A stretch of 64,000 bases of DNA from Thermomicrobiales bacterium. Lineage in GTDB: Bacteria; Chloroflexota; Chloroflexia; Thermomicrobiales; CFX8. Below the pieces are notes generated by a model that did no database searches, was not told the DNA's origin, and saw only the letters and a list, made by a program, of their open reading frames with translations. Shown here piece after piece: positions 1 to 8,427 of the stretch (the first letter of the stretch is position 1; each line of letters begins with the position of its first letter). The DNA lies in NCBI GenBank assembly GCA_037045155.1, contig JBAOIG010000003.1, forward strand, positions 62,001 to 126,000. The letters run 5' to 3'. The position numbers were made by a program, and so were the translations under genes.

Positions 1-1889
1 TGGTGACCAATGCCATCATCGAGCGCAAGGGCGCGAAGACCGCGCTCCTGACGACCCGCGGCTTCCGCGACGCCGTTCAGATCGGTCGGGAGCACCGCTA
101 CGATCTCTACGACCTGTTCCTGGAGATGCCGAAGCCCCTCGTGCCGCGTGACCTGCGGCTGGAGCTGGACGAGCGCGTGCTGGCCGACGGCGCCGAGCTC
201 GTCGCAGTCTCGCCCGGACAGGTCCGTGAGCTAGCCGATCAGCTCGTCGCCGCAGGGGTCGAGGCGGTTGGCATCGCTCTGATCCATGCCTGGCGTGACC
301 CGGCTCACGAGCGGCAGGTTGAGGCGCTCCTGGCCGAGTACGCTCCCGATCTGGTCGTCTCAACCTCGTCCAGCGTTGTCCCTGAGATCCGCGAATACGA
401 GCGCGCATCGACGACGATCGCAAATGTCTACGTCCGCCCGGTCGTCTCGCGCTATCTCCACCGCCTTGAGGAGTCGCTCGCGGCGCTTGGCGTGCGCGGC
501 AGCCTGTTGATCATGCTCTCCTCTGGCGGAACATGCACCGTCGAGACGGCGCGAACCTTCCCGATCCGTCTGATCGAGTCCGGCCCGGCTGCCGGCGCGT
601 TGGCGGCCGCCGAATATGGGCGGCTTTCGGGCATGTCGGATGTGCTCTCGTTTGACATGGGCGGCACAACCGCCAAGGCCTGCCTGATCGATGCTGGCCG
701 GCCGTTGACCACGTCCGATTTCGAGGTCAGCCGTGTCTACCGGTTCAAGAAGGGCTCGGGCCTGCCGATCAAGGTTCCAGTCATCGAGATGATCGAGATC
801 GGCGCAGGAGGCGGGTCGATCGCGCGAATCGACGCGCTTGGCCTGCTCAAGGTTGGGCCAGACTCGGCCGGTTCCGATCCCGGGCCGGCCTGCTATGGAC
901 GCGGCGGAACCGCGCCGACCGTCACCGATGCCGACCTCGTGCTCGGCTATCTCGACCCCGCGTTCTTCCTCGGCGGGCGGATGACGCTCGACGTGAACGA
1001 AGCAAGCGCCGCGATCGAGCGTGACATCGCAGATCCCCTGGGGATCGACGTCCTGCAGGCCGCCTGGGGTATCCACCAGGTTGTCAACGAGAACATGGCC
1101 AACGCCGCCCGTATCCACGCCATCGAGCGTGGGAAAGATCCGCGCGCCTATCCCATCTTCGCCTTTGGAGGCGCCGGACCAGTCCATGCCTGGCGCGTCA
1201 GTCGCATCCTCCAGTCACCACGCCTGATCGTGCCGCTTGGCGCCGGGGTTACCTCAACCGTTGGCTTTCTCGTCGCGCCCCTGGCGTTCGACTTCGTTCG
1301 CTCCTGGTATGGCCGGCTCGATGCGCTCGACTGGCCGCGCGTCAATGATCTGCTGGCGGAGATGGAAGAGGAGGGGCGGCGCATTCTTGGCGAGGCCGAT
1401 GTCGCTGCCGCTGACATCACCGTCACGCGCGTCGCTGACCTGCGCTACGCCGGCCAGGGCCACGAGATCTCCGTGCCGCTGCCGCCGGGCACGTTGACCA
1501 ACGAGTCAGTCGCCGGTCTACAGGACGGATTCGAGGCTGTGTACCGCTCGCTCTTCGAGCGTATCGCTCCCGGCAACCCGGTCGAAGCGCTCTCCTGGCG
1601 GGTCTCGGTTGCCGGCCCTCGCCCGGATCTTCCGCTGGATCGACTTGCCGGCTCGGTCGACTCTACGTCCGACCCCACCGTTGCGATCAAGGGCGAGCGT
1701 CCGATCTATCTCCCTGAGCAGCAGTCGCTCGTCTCTGCCCCCGTCTACGACCGGTACAGGCTCGCCCCCGGCGCTGCCATCTCGGGGCCGGCCGTCGTCG
1801 AAGAACGCGAATCGACCCTCATCGTTGGCCCCCACGCGCGAGCGCGCGTGGACGCGCTATTGAGCCTCGTGGTGGAGGACGCCGAATGA
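1..1889 (+). CDS. hyuA: Hydantoinase/5-oxoprolinase subunit A, 5' end cut by window
   Basis: Catalytic A subunit of the hydantoinase/oxoprolinase family, which opens cyclic amide rings of hydantoins or 5-oxoproline with its B partner. The first visible residues (TNAIIERKG, then TTRGFRD) normally lie about 80 residues into the protein, so the nucleotide-binding N-terminus is upstream of the window; 628 residues are visible. An actin-like fold is shown by SGPAAGALAA and by FDMGGTTAKACLID near residues 215-228, and the glycine-rich FAFGGAGPVHA follows. The stop overlaps the start of hyuB (ATGA), so the two are translationally coupled. Family is clear; the true substrate is not visible, and acetone carboxylase-type relatives cannot be excluded. 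Confidence 0.9.
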   Translation, partial: VTNAIIERKGAKTALLTTRGFRDAVQIGREHRYDLYDLFLEMPKPLVPRDLRLELDERVLADGAELVAVSPGQVRELADQLVAAGVEAVGIALIHAWRDPAHERQVEALLAEYAPDLVVSTSSSVVPEIREYERASTTIANVYVRPVVSRYLHRLEESLAALGVRGSLLIMLSSGGTCTVETARTFPIRLIESGPAAGALAAAEYGRLSGMSDVLSFDMGGTTAKACLIDAGRPLTTSDFEVSRVYRFKKGSGLPIKVPVIEMIEIGAGGGSIARIDALGLLKVGPDSAGSDPGPACYGRGGTAPTVTDADLVLGYLDPAFFLGGRMTLDVNEASAAIERDIADPLGIDVLQAAWGIHQVVNENMANAARIHAIERGKDPRAYPIFAFGGAGPVHAWRVSRILQSPRLIVPLGAGVTSTVGFLVAPLAFDFVRSWYGRLDALDWPRVNDLLAEMEEEGRRILGEADVAAADITVTRVADLRYAGQGHEISVPLPPGTLTNESVAGLQDGFEAVYRSLFERIAPGNPVEALSWRVSVAGPRPDLPLDRLAGSVDSTSDPTVAIKGERPIYLPEQQSLVSAPVYDRYRLAPGAAISGPAVVEERESTLIVGPHARARVDALLSLVVEDAE

Positions 1890-3547
1890 TCGACGCTATT
1901 ACGCTCGAGGTCATGTGGAACCGGCTGATTGCCGTCGTCAACGAACAGGCAGCGGCGCTGATGCGGACATCGTTCACCACGATCGTTCGCGAATCGGGCG
2001 ATCTGTCGGCCGGCGTCTTCGATACCCGAGGCAACATGATCGCGCAGGCCGTCACCGGCACACCCGGCCATATCAACGCGATGGCTACCTGCATCCATCA
2101 CTTCCTGGCGGTGTACCCGGCCGATACCCTCCGGCCAGGTGATGTCCTGATTACCAACGATCCCCAGAAGACGTCGGGCCACCTCCACGACTTCACGGTG
2201 ATCACGCCGGTGTTCAGTGCGCCTGACGTTGGGCGGGAGGCACGGCTGGTCGGATTCTTCGGAAACACCTGCCATGTGCTGGATATCGGCGGGCGCGGGC
2301 TGGGGACCGATGCACGCTCGGTTTACGAAGAGGGGCTGTTCGTCCCGATCACCAAGCTCTACGACGCCGGGGTCGAGAACCGGGAGTTGCTGAAGCTGCT
2401 GGCGGCGAATGTCCGCACGCCCGAACCGGTGCTTGGCGACATCCACGCCCAGGTTGCCGGGAACGATGTCGGCGGCCGGCGATTGATCGAGTTCATGGAT
2501 GAGTTTGCTCTTGAATCGCTTGAGCCGTTGGCTGACGCAATTATCGATCGGTCTGAACGAGCCATGCGCGCCGCCATCGCCGCGCTACCCGACGGCGAAT
2601 GGCGCAACATTGTCTACTCCGATGGCTACGAAGAGCCTGTCCGGCTGGAGGTGACGCTGACCAAGCTCGGCGACGAAATCTGGGTCGACTGGGCCGGCTC
2701 CAGCCCGGAGAGCACCCGTGGCATCAACGTCGTCCTCAATTACACCCACGCCTACACGACGTATGCCCTGAAGTGTGCGCTAGCGCCGGAGGTGCCGAAC
2801 AACGAGGGGTCGTTCCGGCCAGTCCATGTCTCCGCCCCGCCAGGGTCGATCCTCAACGCCCAGCCCCCGGCCGCGGTTGGCGCGCGTCATATCATCGGCC
2901 ACTTCCTGCCCGGCGCGATCTTCGGCGCGCTGGCGCAGATCATCCCCGAGCGGGTGATGGCCGAGGGCGCGGCCAACATCTGGAACATCCAGCTCACTGG
3001 CAAGGATGACGACGGCCGACTCTGGACCTACGTCTGGTTCTCGACTGGCGGCACCGGCGCCCGGCCAACCAGCGATGGCATCAGCGCTGCCGCATTCCCC
3101 AGCGGCATCTCCGGCGTCCCGTCCGAGGTTATCGAAAGCCTTGCGCCGGTCATCATCCACCGTCGCGAGCTGCGCCAGGATTCCGGCGGTGCCGGAAAAT
3201 ATCGCGGCGGGCTCGGCCAGACGCTTGAGTTCTCGGTCCGGACCAGACACCCGTACACGTTTTCGCCCCTCTTCGACCGCGTCCATTTCGCTGCCCAGGG
3301 CGCCGATGGCGGGCATCCCGGTGCGCTGGCGAGGATCACGACCTCGTCTGGCGAGGAGCTGGACCGCAAGGGCGCTCGCGAGCTGCCGGCCGGCGCGCAC
3401 GTCACGCTCGAACTCCCCGGCGGCGGCGGCTACGGGAACCCGCGCGACCGCGACCCGGCCGCCGTCCACGACGATATCCGTGAGGGACTTGTCTCGGCGA
3501 GCGAGGCCCGGTCGGCATATGGCATCGATCCGGAACCCGGCGATTGA
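1886..3547 (+). CDS. hyuB: Hydantoinase/5-oxoprolinase subunit B
   Basis: B subunit partner of the upstream hyuA; 553 aa, full length for the family. The N-terminus (DAITLEVMWNRLIAVVNEQ) and the block SFTTIVRESGDLSAGVFD are family hallmarks, as are the segment TNDPQKTSGHLHD and the C-terminal GGGGYGNPRDRDP. The ATG overlaps the hyuA stop by four bases, typical of a two-subunit enzyme made in fixed ratio. It is followed by a peptide-type ABC importer, which may supply substrate; that link is inference from position only. Confidence 0.92.
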   Translation: MIDAITLEVMWNRLIAVVNEQAAALMRTSFTTIVRESGDLSAGVFDTRGNMIAQAVTGTPGHINAMATCIHHFLAVYPADTLRPGDVLITNDPQKTSGHLHDFTVITPVFSAPDVGREARLVGFFGNTCHVLDIGGRGLGTDARSVYEEGLFVPITKLYDAGVENRELLKLLAANVRTPEPVLGDIHAQVAGNDVGGRRLIEFMDEFALESLEPLADAIIDRSERAMRAAIAALPDGEWRNIVYSDGYEEPVRLEVTLTKLGDEIWVDWAGSSPESTRGINVVLNYTHAYTTYALKCALAPEVPNNEGSFRPVHVSAPPGSILNAQPPAAVGARHIIGHFLPGAIFGALAQIIPERVMAEGAANIWNIQLTGKDDDGRLWTYVWFSTGGTGARPTSDGISAAAFPSGISGVPSEVIESLAPVIIHRRELRQDSGGAGKYRGGLGQTLEFSVRTRHPYTFSPLFDRVHFAAQGADGGHPGALARITTSSGEELDRKGARELPAGAHVTLELPGGGGYGNPRDRDPAAVHDDIREGLVSASEARSAYGIDPEPGD

Positions 3548-3871
3548 TTCCAGTATTGAATCCAGCCGCGCTTCAATGCATCCATTCTTTCATCACCCGA
3601 CGTTAACTGGGTATGAGGGGAAGCGGGCATCTCGGAGTCGCTGACGCCAGAGTTGTCAGGTAGCAGCGACGCGGGCTGGAGGAGACGATCCCACGGTTCA
3701 GGAAACGGACGTTGGCGCGACGACTGCGGCTCTCGGGCAACCGGCGGCCCGGCTCGTCGTTGCGTGCGTGCTTCGCGGCCATCGATCGATCCGACCAGCC
3801 TTCCTCTCGAGACGACTCGGCGTCTGGCCAATGGTGGCCGGCGTGATGGTCCGGATGAAGGAGGAGACAGC
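3548..3871. other. 324-base gap before first receptor gene
   Basis: No gene is supported here. An open frame runs upstream from the receptor gene in the same phase, but its residues are compositionally unlike the lipoprotein signal that follows. The gap ends in a good ribosome-binding site (AAGGAGGAG, about 3864) for the GTG start at 3872. I see no convincing promoter or terminator. Confidence 0.5.
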
Positions 3872-5770
3872 GTGAGTCAACCCGAACACGGATTCGACGC
3901 GCTCCGCGAGGAGGTTCTCGCGGGTAAGTTGGATCGACGGCAGGTTCTCAAGCGTGGCGCGATGCTCGGCCTGAGCGCGCCGGTGATCGCCGGCTTGCTG
4001 GCCGCCTGCGGCGGCAGCGAGAAGGCGACATCAACTCCAGCAGCGGCGGCGACGACCGCGCCGGGCGGCGAGGCGACCAAGCCGGCCGAGAGCAGCCCAA
4101 CGGCTGCCAGCGGCGCCACTGAACCCGCAGGCGCCAGTCCGACGGCAGCCGAAGCCAAGCCGACCGAAGCGCCCGTCGGCGAGCGTGGTGGCGGCGGGAA
4201 TCTGCGCCTCCTTTACTGGCAGGCGCCGGTCATCCTCAACGTCCACCTGGCGAATGGCACCAAGGACTACCACGCGTGCCGAGTCTGCATGGAGCCTCTG
4301 GCCGACTGGGATATCGAGGAGAAGCCGGTTCTCTTCCTGGCAGCCGAGTTCCCCTCGGTCGAAAACAAGACCCTCGCCCCTGACGGCACCTGGTGCATCT
4401 GGAAGCTCCGCGAGGGTGTCAAGTGGCACGATGGCGAAGACTTCGATGCCGACGACGTCGTCTTCACCTACGAGTACGTCACCAACACGGAAAACGCGAC
4501 AACGACGATCGGCCGCTATCAGACGATCAAGACCGTCGAGAAGGTCGACAACTACACGATCAAGGTGACGTTCAAGGAGCCAACACCGGCCTGGTATGAC
4601 CCGTTCACGACAACTGAGGGCTGCATCCTGCCGGAGCATATCTTCAAGGACTACCAGGGCTCGGAATCACGCAACGCCCCGGCGAACCTGAAGATCACCG
4701 GCACCGGCCCATTCAAGGTGCGGGAGTTCCGACCTGGCGACGTCTGCCTCTACGATCTGTTCGAGGACTACTGGGACCCGGGCAAGCCACACCTCGACTC
4801 GGTCGAGATGAAGGGTGGCGGCGACTCGGCCGGCGCTGCGCGGGCGGTGCTGCAGACCGGCGAGGGCGACTGGGCCTGGAACATCCAGGTCGAGCCGTCG
4901 GTGCTCGCTCCGATGGAAAAAGCCGGGTTCGGCAAGCTCGACGCGCTGCCGGGTGGCGGCACCGAGCGGCTGATGATCAACTTCTCGGACCCGAACACCG
5001 AGGTCGATGGCCAGAAATCGCACTTCGGCACGCCACACCCGATCTGGAGCGACGTGCGGGCGCGTCAGGCGCTCGCCTACCTCTGCGACCGAGGGACGAT
5101 CGCCGAGCAGCTGTACGGCAAGGGCGGCGTGGCGGCGACGAACCAGTTCGACGTGCCGGCCAAGTTCACCAACAAGGAGCTGACGGCCGAGTTCAACATC
5201 GACAAGGCGAAGGCATTGCTCGATGAGATGGGCTTCAAGGGCGGCGACATCCTGTATCAAACGACGATCAACACGGTGCGTCAGAAGACACAGGAGATCA
5301 TCAAGCAGGCGATGGAGTCGGTCGGGTTCAAGGTCCAGCTGAAGAGCATCGACTCGGCCGTCTACTTCTCGACGGATCAGGGCAGCCCGGACACGTCGGG
5401 CAAGTTCAACGCCGACCTTGAGATGCACACCAACGGCTCCGATCTCTATCCCGCAACCTGGTTCGAGCGTTATCGCACTGACCAGATCGCCCAGAAGGAG
5501 AACGGCTGGGCCGGATCCAACTACTTCCGCTACTCGAACCCCGAGTACGACAAGATGCACGACCAGTGCCGAGTCGAGATGGATCCGGACAAGCAGATCA
5601 CGCTGTTCCAGGCCATGATGAAGCTGGTCACCGAGACCGATGCCGTCGAGGTGCCGCTGGTCAACCGGACCGGCCTGTCGGCGATGAGCAACAAGATCGA
5701 GGGTCGCGTCGGCTCGCCATGGGCCGCAGACCCGCCGTGGGAGCTCAGAGACTGGACCCTCAAGGGCTAA
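3872..5770 (+). CDS. ABC peptide-type substrate-binding lipoprotein 1 (family 5)
   Basis: Extracytoplasmic receptor of the Dpp/Opp type, 632 aa from the GTG at 3872, chosen for the AAGGAGGAG just upstream. The N-terminus has a twin-arginine-like DRRQVLKR (residues 21-28) and a lipobox LLAAC with lipid-accepting Cys46, so it is probably exported folded and anchored in the membrane. A Pro/Ala/Thr-rich linker (about residues 50-105) precedes the SBP_bac_5 domain, with the family blocks LREGVKWHDGEDFDADDVVFT and GTGPFKVREF. It is the first of three tandem paralogs. Ligand is unknown; peptides or other amides are likely. A 129-bp stretch is identical to the next paralog. Confidence 0.9.
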   Translation: MSQPEHGFDALREEVLAGKLDRRQVLKRGAMLGLSAPVIAGLLAACGGSEKATSTPAAAATTAPGGEATKPAESSPTAASGATEPAGASPTAAEAKPTEAPVGERGGGGNLRLLYWQAPVILNVHLANGTKDYHACRVCMEPLADWDIEEKPVLFLAAEFPSVENKTLAPDGTWCIWKLREGVKWHDGEDFDADDVVFTYEYVTNTENATTTIGRYQTIKTVEKVDNYTIKVTFKEPTPAWYDPFTTTEGCILPEHIFKDYQGSESRNAPANLKITGTGPFKVREFRPGDVCLYDLFEDYWDPGKPHLDSVEMKGGGDSAGAARAVLQTGEGDWAWNIQVEPSVLAPMEKAGFGKLDALPGGGTERLMINFSDPNTEVDGQKSHFGTPHPIWSDVRARQALAYLCDRGTIAEQLYGKGGVAATNQFDVPAKFTNKELTAEFNIDKAKALLDEMGFKGGDILYQTTINTVRQKTQEIIKQAMESVGFKVQLKSIDSAVYFSTDQGSPDTSGKFNADLEMHTNGSDLYPATWFERYRTDQIAQKENGWAGSNYFRYSNPEYDKMHDQCRVEMDPDKQITLFQAMMKLVTETDAVEVPLVNRTGLSAMSNKIEGRVGSPWAADPPWELRDWTLKG

Positions 5771-6156
5771 GTCTCAGGGAAGACAATCAGTTCGGCATAA
5801 CGAGAGGCGGGCATTCTGCTCGCCTCTCGTTGCGTCTCTCGCTCGATGCATCCAGTCACTGCCGGCCGGCGTATACCACGTAACGGGCGCACGGCTTTGC
5901 GAGTATGTTGTCGCAAGGATCGTGACTCCGTACAATTCCGCAACTCCCATATCCGGATAGCCCCGGCTCGGTCATTTCGTCGCTCTGCGATGCGAAGGAT
6001 CAGCCGGCGCGAGGTGGCTCGTTGACCGTTTCGGCAGGCGTGGCGTGAACCTGTTCGCGGCGATCGGCAGTACCCGCATATCCGTATTGGGAGCTTCTGG
6101 GACCGGTGCGATGTGCGCCGGTTGTCTGGCCGGGTTTCGTGGAGGGCGACCGACTG
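5771..6156. other. 386-base gap between receptors 1 and 2
   Basis: Holds the terminator hairpin at 5800-5830 and then sequence with no supported gene. Part of it resembles the gap before receptor 3: an AATTCCGC(A/G)ACTCCC block occurs in both, at about 5935 and 8205. The spacer was therefore probably duplicated together with the genes. Confidence 0.5.
5800..5830 (+). terminator. Hairpin after receptor 1
   Basis: Perfect 10-bp inverted repeat ACGAGAGGCG / CGCCTCTCGT with an 11-nt loop, 29 bases after the stop, followed by TGCGTCTCTC. It resembles a factor-independent terminator with a weak T tract. It would let receptor 1 accumulate separately from the permeases. Confidence 0.65.
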
Positions 6157-8055
6157 ATGAGCGATTCATCGAATGGGTTCGATCGGCTAGAGGCCGACGT
6201 GCTGGCCGGCCGTCTGGATCGGCGGCAGGTCCTCAAGCGTGGGGCGATGCTCGGCTTGAGCGCGCCGGTGATTGCGGGACTGCTGGCTGCCTGTGGAGGC
6301 AGCAGCGAGAAGGCGACGTCGACGCCAGCGGCGGTGGCGACGAAGCCGGCCGGTGGTGAGGCGACGAAGCCGGCGGAAGCGACCAAGCCGGCCGCGAGCA
6401 GCCCGACGGCGGCCGCAGCCAGCCCGACGGTAGCCGAAGCCAAGCCGACCGAAGCGCCCGTCGGCGAGCGTGGTGGCGGCGGGAATCTGCGCCTCCTTTA
6501 CTGGCAGGCGCCGGTCATCCTCAACGTCCACCTGGCGAATGGCACCAAGGACTACCACGCCTGCCGCATCTGCATGGAGCCTCTGGCCGACTTCGATAGC
6601 GAGCTGGAGCCGGTTCTGTTTCTGGCGAGCGAATACCCCTCGGTTGCGAACAAGACGCTGGACCCGGATGGCAAGTGGTGCATCTGGAAGCTCCGCGAAG
6701 ATGTCAAGTGGCACGATGGCGAAGCTTTCGACGCCGATGACGTCGTCTTCACCTTCCAGTACATCACCAACGGGGAGAATGCCGCGACCACGATCGGCCG
6801 CTACAAGACAGTCGATACTGTCGAAAAAGTCGACAACTACACGATCAAGGTGAACTTCAAGGAGTCAACGCCCGCGTGGTACGACCCGTTTACCACCACC
6901 GAGGGTTGTATCCTGCCGGAACATATCTACAAGGACTTCCAGGGCTCGGAATCGCGCAACGCCCCGGCGAACCTGAAGATCACCGGCACCGGCCCATTCA
7001 AGGTGCGGGAGTTCCGACCCGGCGACGTCTGCCTCTACGATATCTTCGAAGACTATTGGGACCCGGGCAAGCCGCACCTTGACTCGGTCGAGATGAAGGG
7101 CGGCGGCGATTCAGTCGGCGCTGCGCGGGCTGTGCTCCAGTCGGGTGAGGCGGACTGGGCCTGGAACCTGCAGGTCGAGCCGTCCGTGCTCAACCCGATG
7201 GAGGCGGCCGGCATTGGCACGGTCTCAGCACTGCCGGGCGGCGGCACCGAGCGGTTGATGATGAACTTCTCCGATCCGCGTACCGAGGTCGATGGACAGT
7301 TCTCGCACTTCGGCACGCCGCACCCGGCCTGGAGTGACGTGCGGGCGCGTCAGGCGCTCGCCTATCTCTGCGATCGCGCGACGATCGCAGAGCAGCTCTA
7401 TGGCAAAGGCGGCCTCGCCGCGACGAACCAGTACGACGAGCCGGCCAAGTTCACCAACAAGGAGCTGACGGCCGAGTTCAACATCGACAAGGCCAAAGCG
7501 CTCCTCGGTGAGATGGGCTTCACCGGCGCTGAGATCCTCTACCAGACATCGATCAACTCCGTACGCCAGAAGACACAGGAGATCATCAAGCAGGCGATGG
7601 AGTCGGTCGGATTCAAGGTCCAGCTGAAGAGCGTTGACGCGGCGGTCTATTTCTCGACCGATGCCGGAAACCCGGACACGGCCGGTAAGTTCTACGCCGA
7701 CCTGGAGATGCACACCAACGGGTCTGGAATCTACCCAGCCCAGTGGTTCGAGCGTTATCGCGGCGACCGGATCTCCCAGAAGGAAAATGGCTGGACGGGC
7801 AGCAATGCGTTCCGCTACTCGAACCCCGAATTCGACAAGATGCACGATCAGTGCCGGATCGAGATGGACCCCGACAAGCAGGTGACGCTGTTCCAGGCCA
7901 TGATGAAGCTGGTCACCGAGACCGATGTCGTCGAGGTGCCGCTGGTCAATCGAACCGGTCTGTCGGCGAAGGGCAACAAGATCGAAGGCTACATCGGGTC
8001 GCCGTGGGCAGCGACTCCGCCCTGGGAGCTCAAGCACTGGACGCTTAAGGGCTAG
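6157..8055 (+). CDS. ABC peptide-type substrate-binding lipoprotein 2 (family 5)
   Basis: Second receptor paralog, 632 aa. The ATG at 6157 is chosen because the same start context is shared with receptor 3 and it begins the signal sequence; GGAGGGCGAC upstream can act as ribosome-binding site. It has the same DRRQVLKR motif, lipobox Cys46 and Pro/Ala/Thr linker, then the SBP_bac_5 domain. Its sequence is mosaic: the first roughly 310 bp are almost identical to receptor 3, whereas the mature domain is close to receptor 1, including 129 identical bases (6432-6560). This suggests gene conversion among the three copies. The ligand is unknown. Confidence 0.9.
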   Translation: MSDSSNGFDRLEADVLAGRLDRRQVLKRGAMLGLSAPVIAGLLAACGGSSEKATSTPAAVATKPAGGEATKPAEATKPAASSPTAAAASPTVAEAKPTEAPVGERGGGGNLRLLYWQAPVILNVHLANGTKDYHACRICMEPLADFDSELEPVLFLASEYPSVANKTLDPDGKWCIWKLREDVKWHDGEAFDADDVVFTFQYITNGENAATTIGRYKTVDTVEKVDNYTIKVNFKESTPAWYDPFTTTEGCILPEHIYKDFQGSESRNAPANLKITGTGPFKVREFRPGDVCLYDIFEDYWDPGKPHLDSVEMKGGGDSVGAARAVLQSGEADWAWNLQVEPSVLNPMEAAGIGTVSALPGGGTERLMMNFSDPRTEVDGQFSHFGTPHPAWSDVRARQALAYLCDRATIAEQLYGKGGLAATNQYDEPAKFTNKELTAEFNIDKAKALLGEMGFTGAEILYQTSINSVRQKTQEIIKQAMESVGFKVQLKSVDAAVYFSTDAGNPDTAGKFYADLEMHTNGSGIYPAQWFERYRGDRISQKENGWTGSNAFRYSNPEFDKMHDQCRIEMDPDKQVTLFQAMMKLVTETDVVEVPLVNRTGLSAKGNKIEGYIGSPWAATPPWELKHWTLKG

Positions 8056-8427
8056 CCGTCAGCGAGGCTCTATGACGCGCGGAGGGGGATGGGTGTATTG
8101 CCCAGCCCCCGCTGCGCGCGTATCCAGGATGCATCCGGCCCCGGCCGGATGACGTATATCGGCTATCGAGCCTGACCTTGCCGGACGTCGATGGGATGCA
8201 TAGAATTCCGCGACTCCCGCATCTGGAAACGCGCGGGTCGATGCTTCTGCCCAGGGGTGGACATCGCCCGGCGCGAGGAGACGATCGACCGCGCTGGTGG
8301 TTGCGATAGCAGTCTGTCGTTGTCTGCCGTGGTGGAGCGTACCCGGTTTCGGGTGCTCGGTAGAGGAAGCAGCCGCATGATGCGGCGGCTATTGTGTGGC
8401 GCAGGGCTTAGAAAGGGCGACCGACTG
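8056..8427. other. 372-base gap between receptors 2 and 3
   Basis: Begins with a G/C-rich terminator hairpin (8076-8118). The rest has no supported gene and shares short blocks with the gap before receptor 2, consistent with duplication of the whole unit. Confidence 0.5.
8076..8118 (+). terminator. Hairpin after receptor 2
   Basis: Nested inverted repeat: CGCGC, then GGGGG and GGG, pairs with CCC, CCCCC and GCGCG across a TGTATTG loop, starting 21 bases after the stop. No T tract follows, so it may attenuate rather than fully terminate. Confidence 0.55.
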
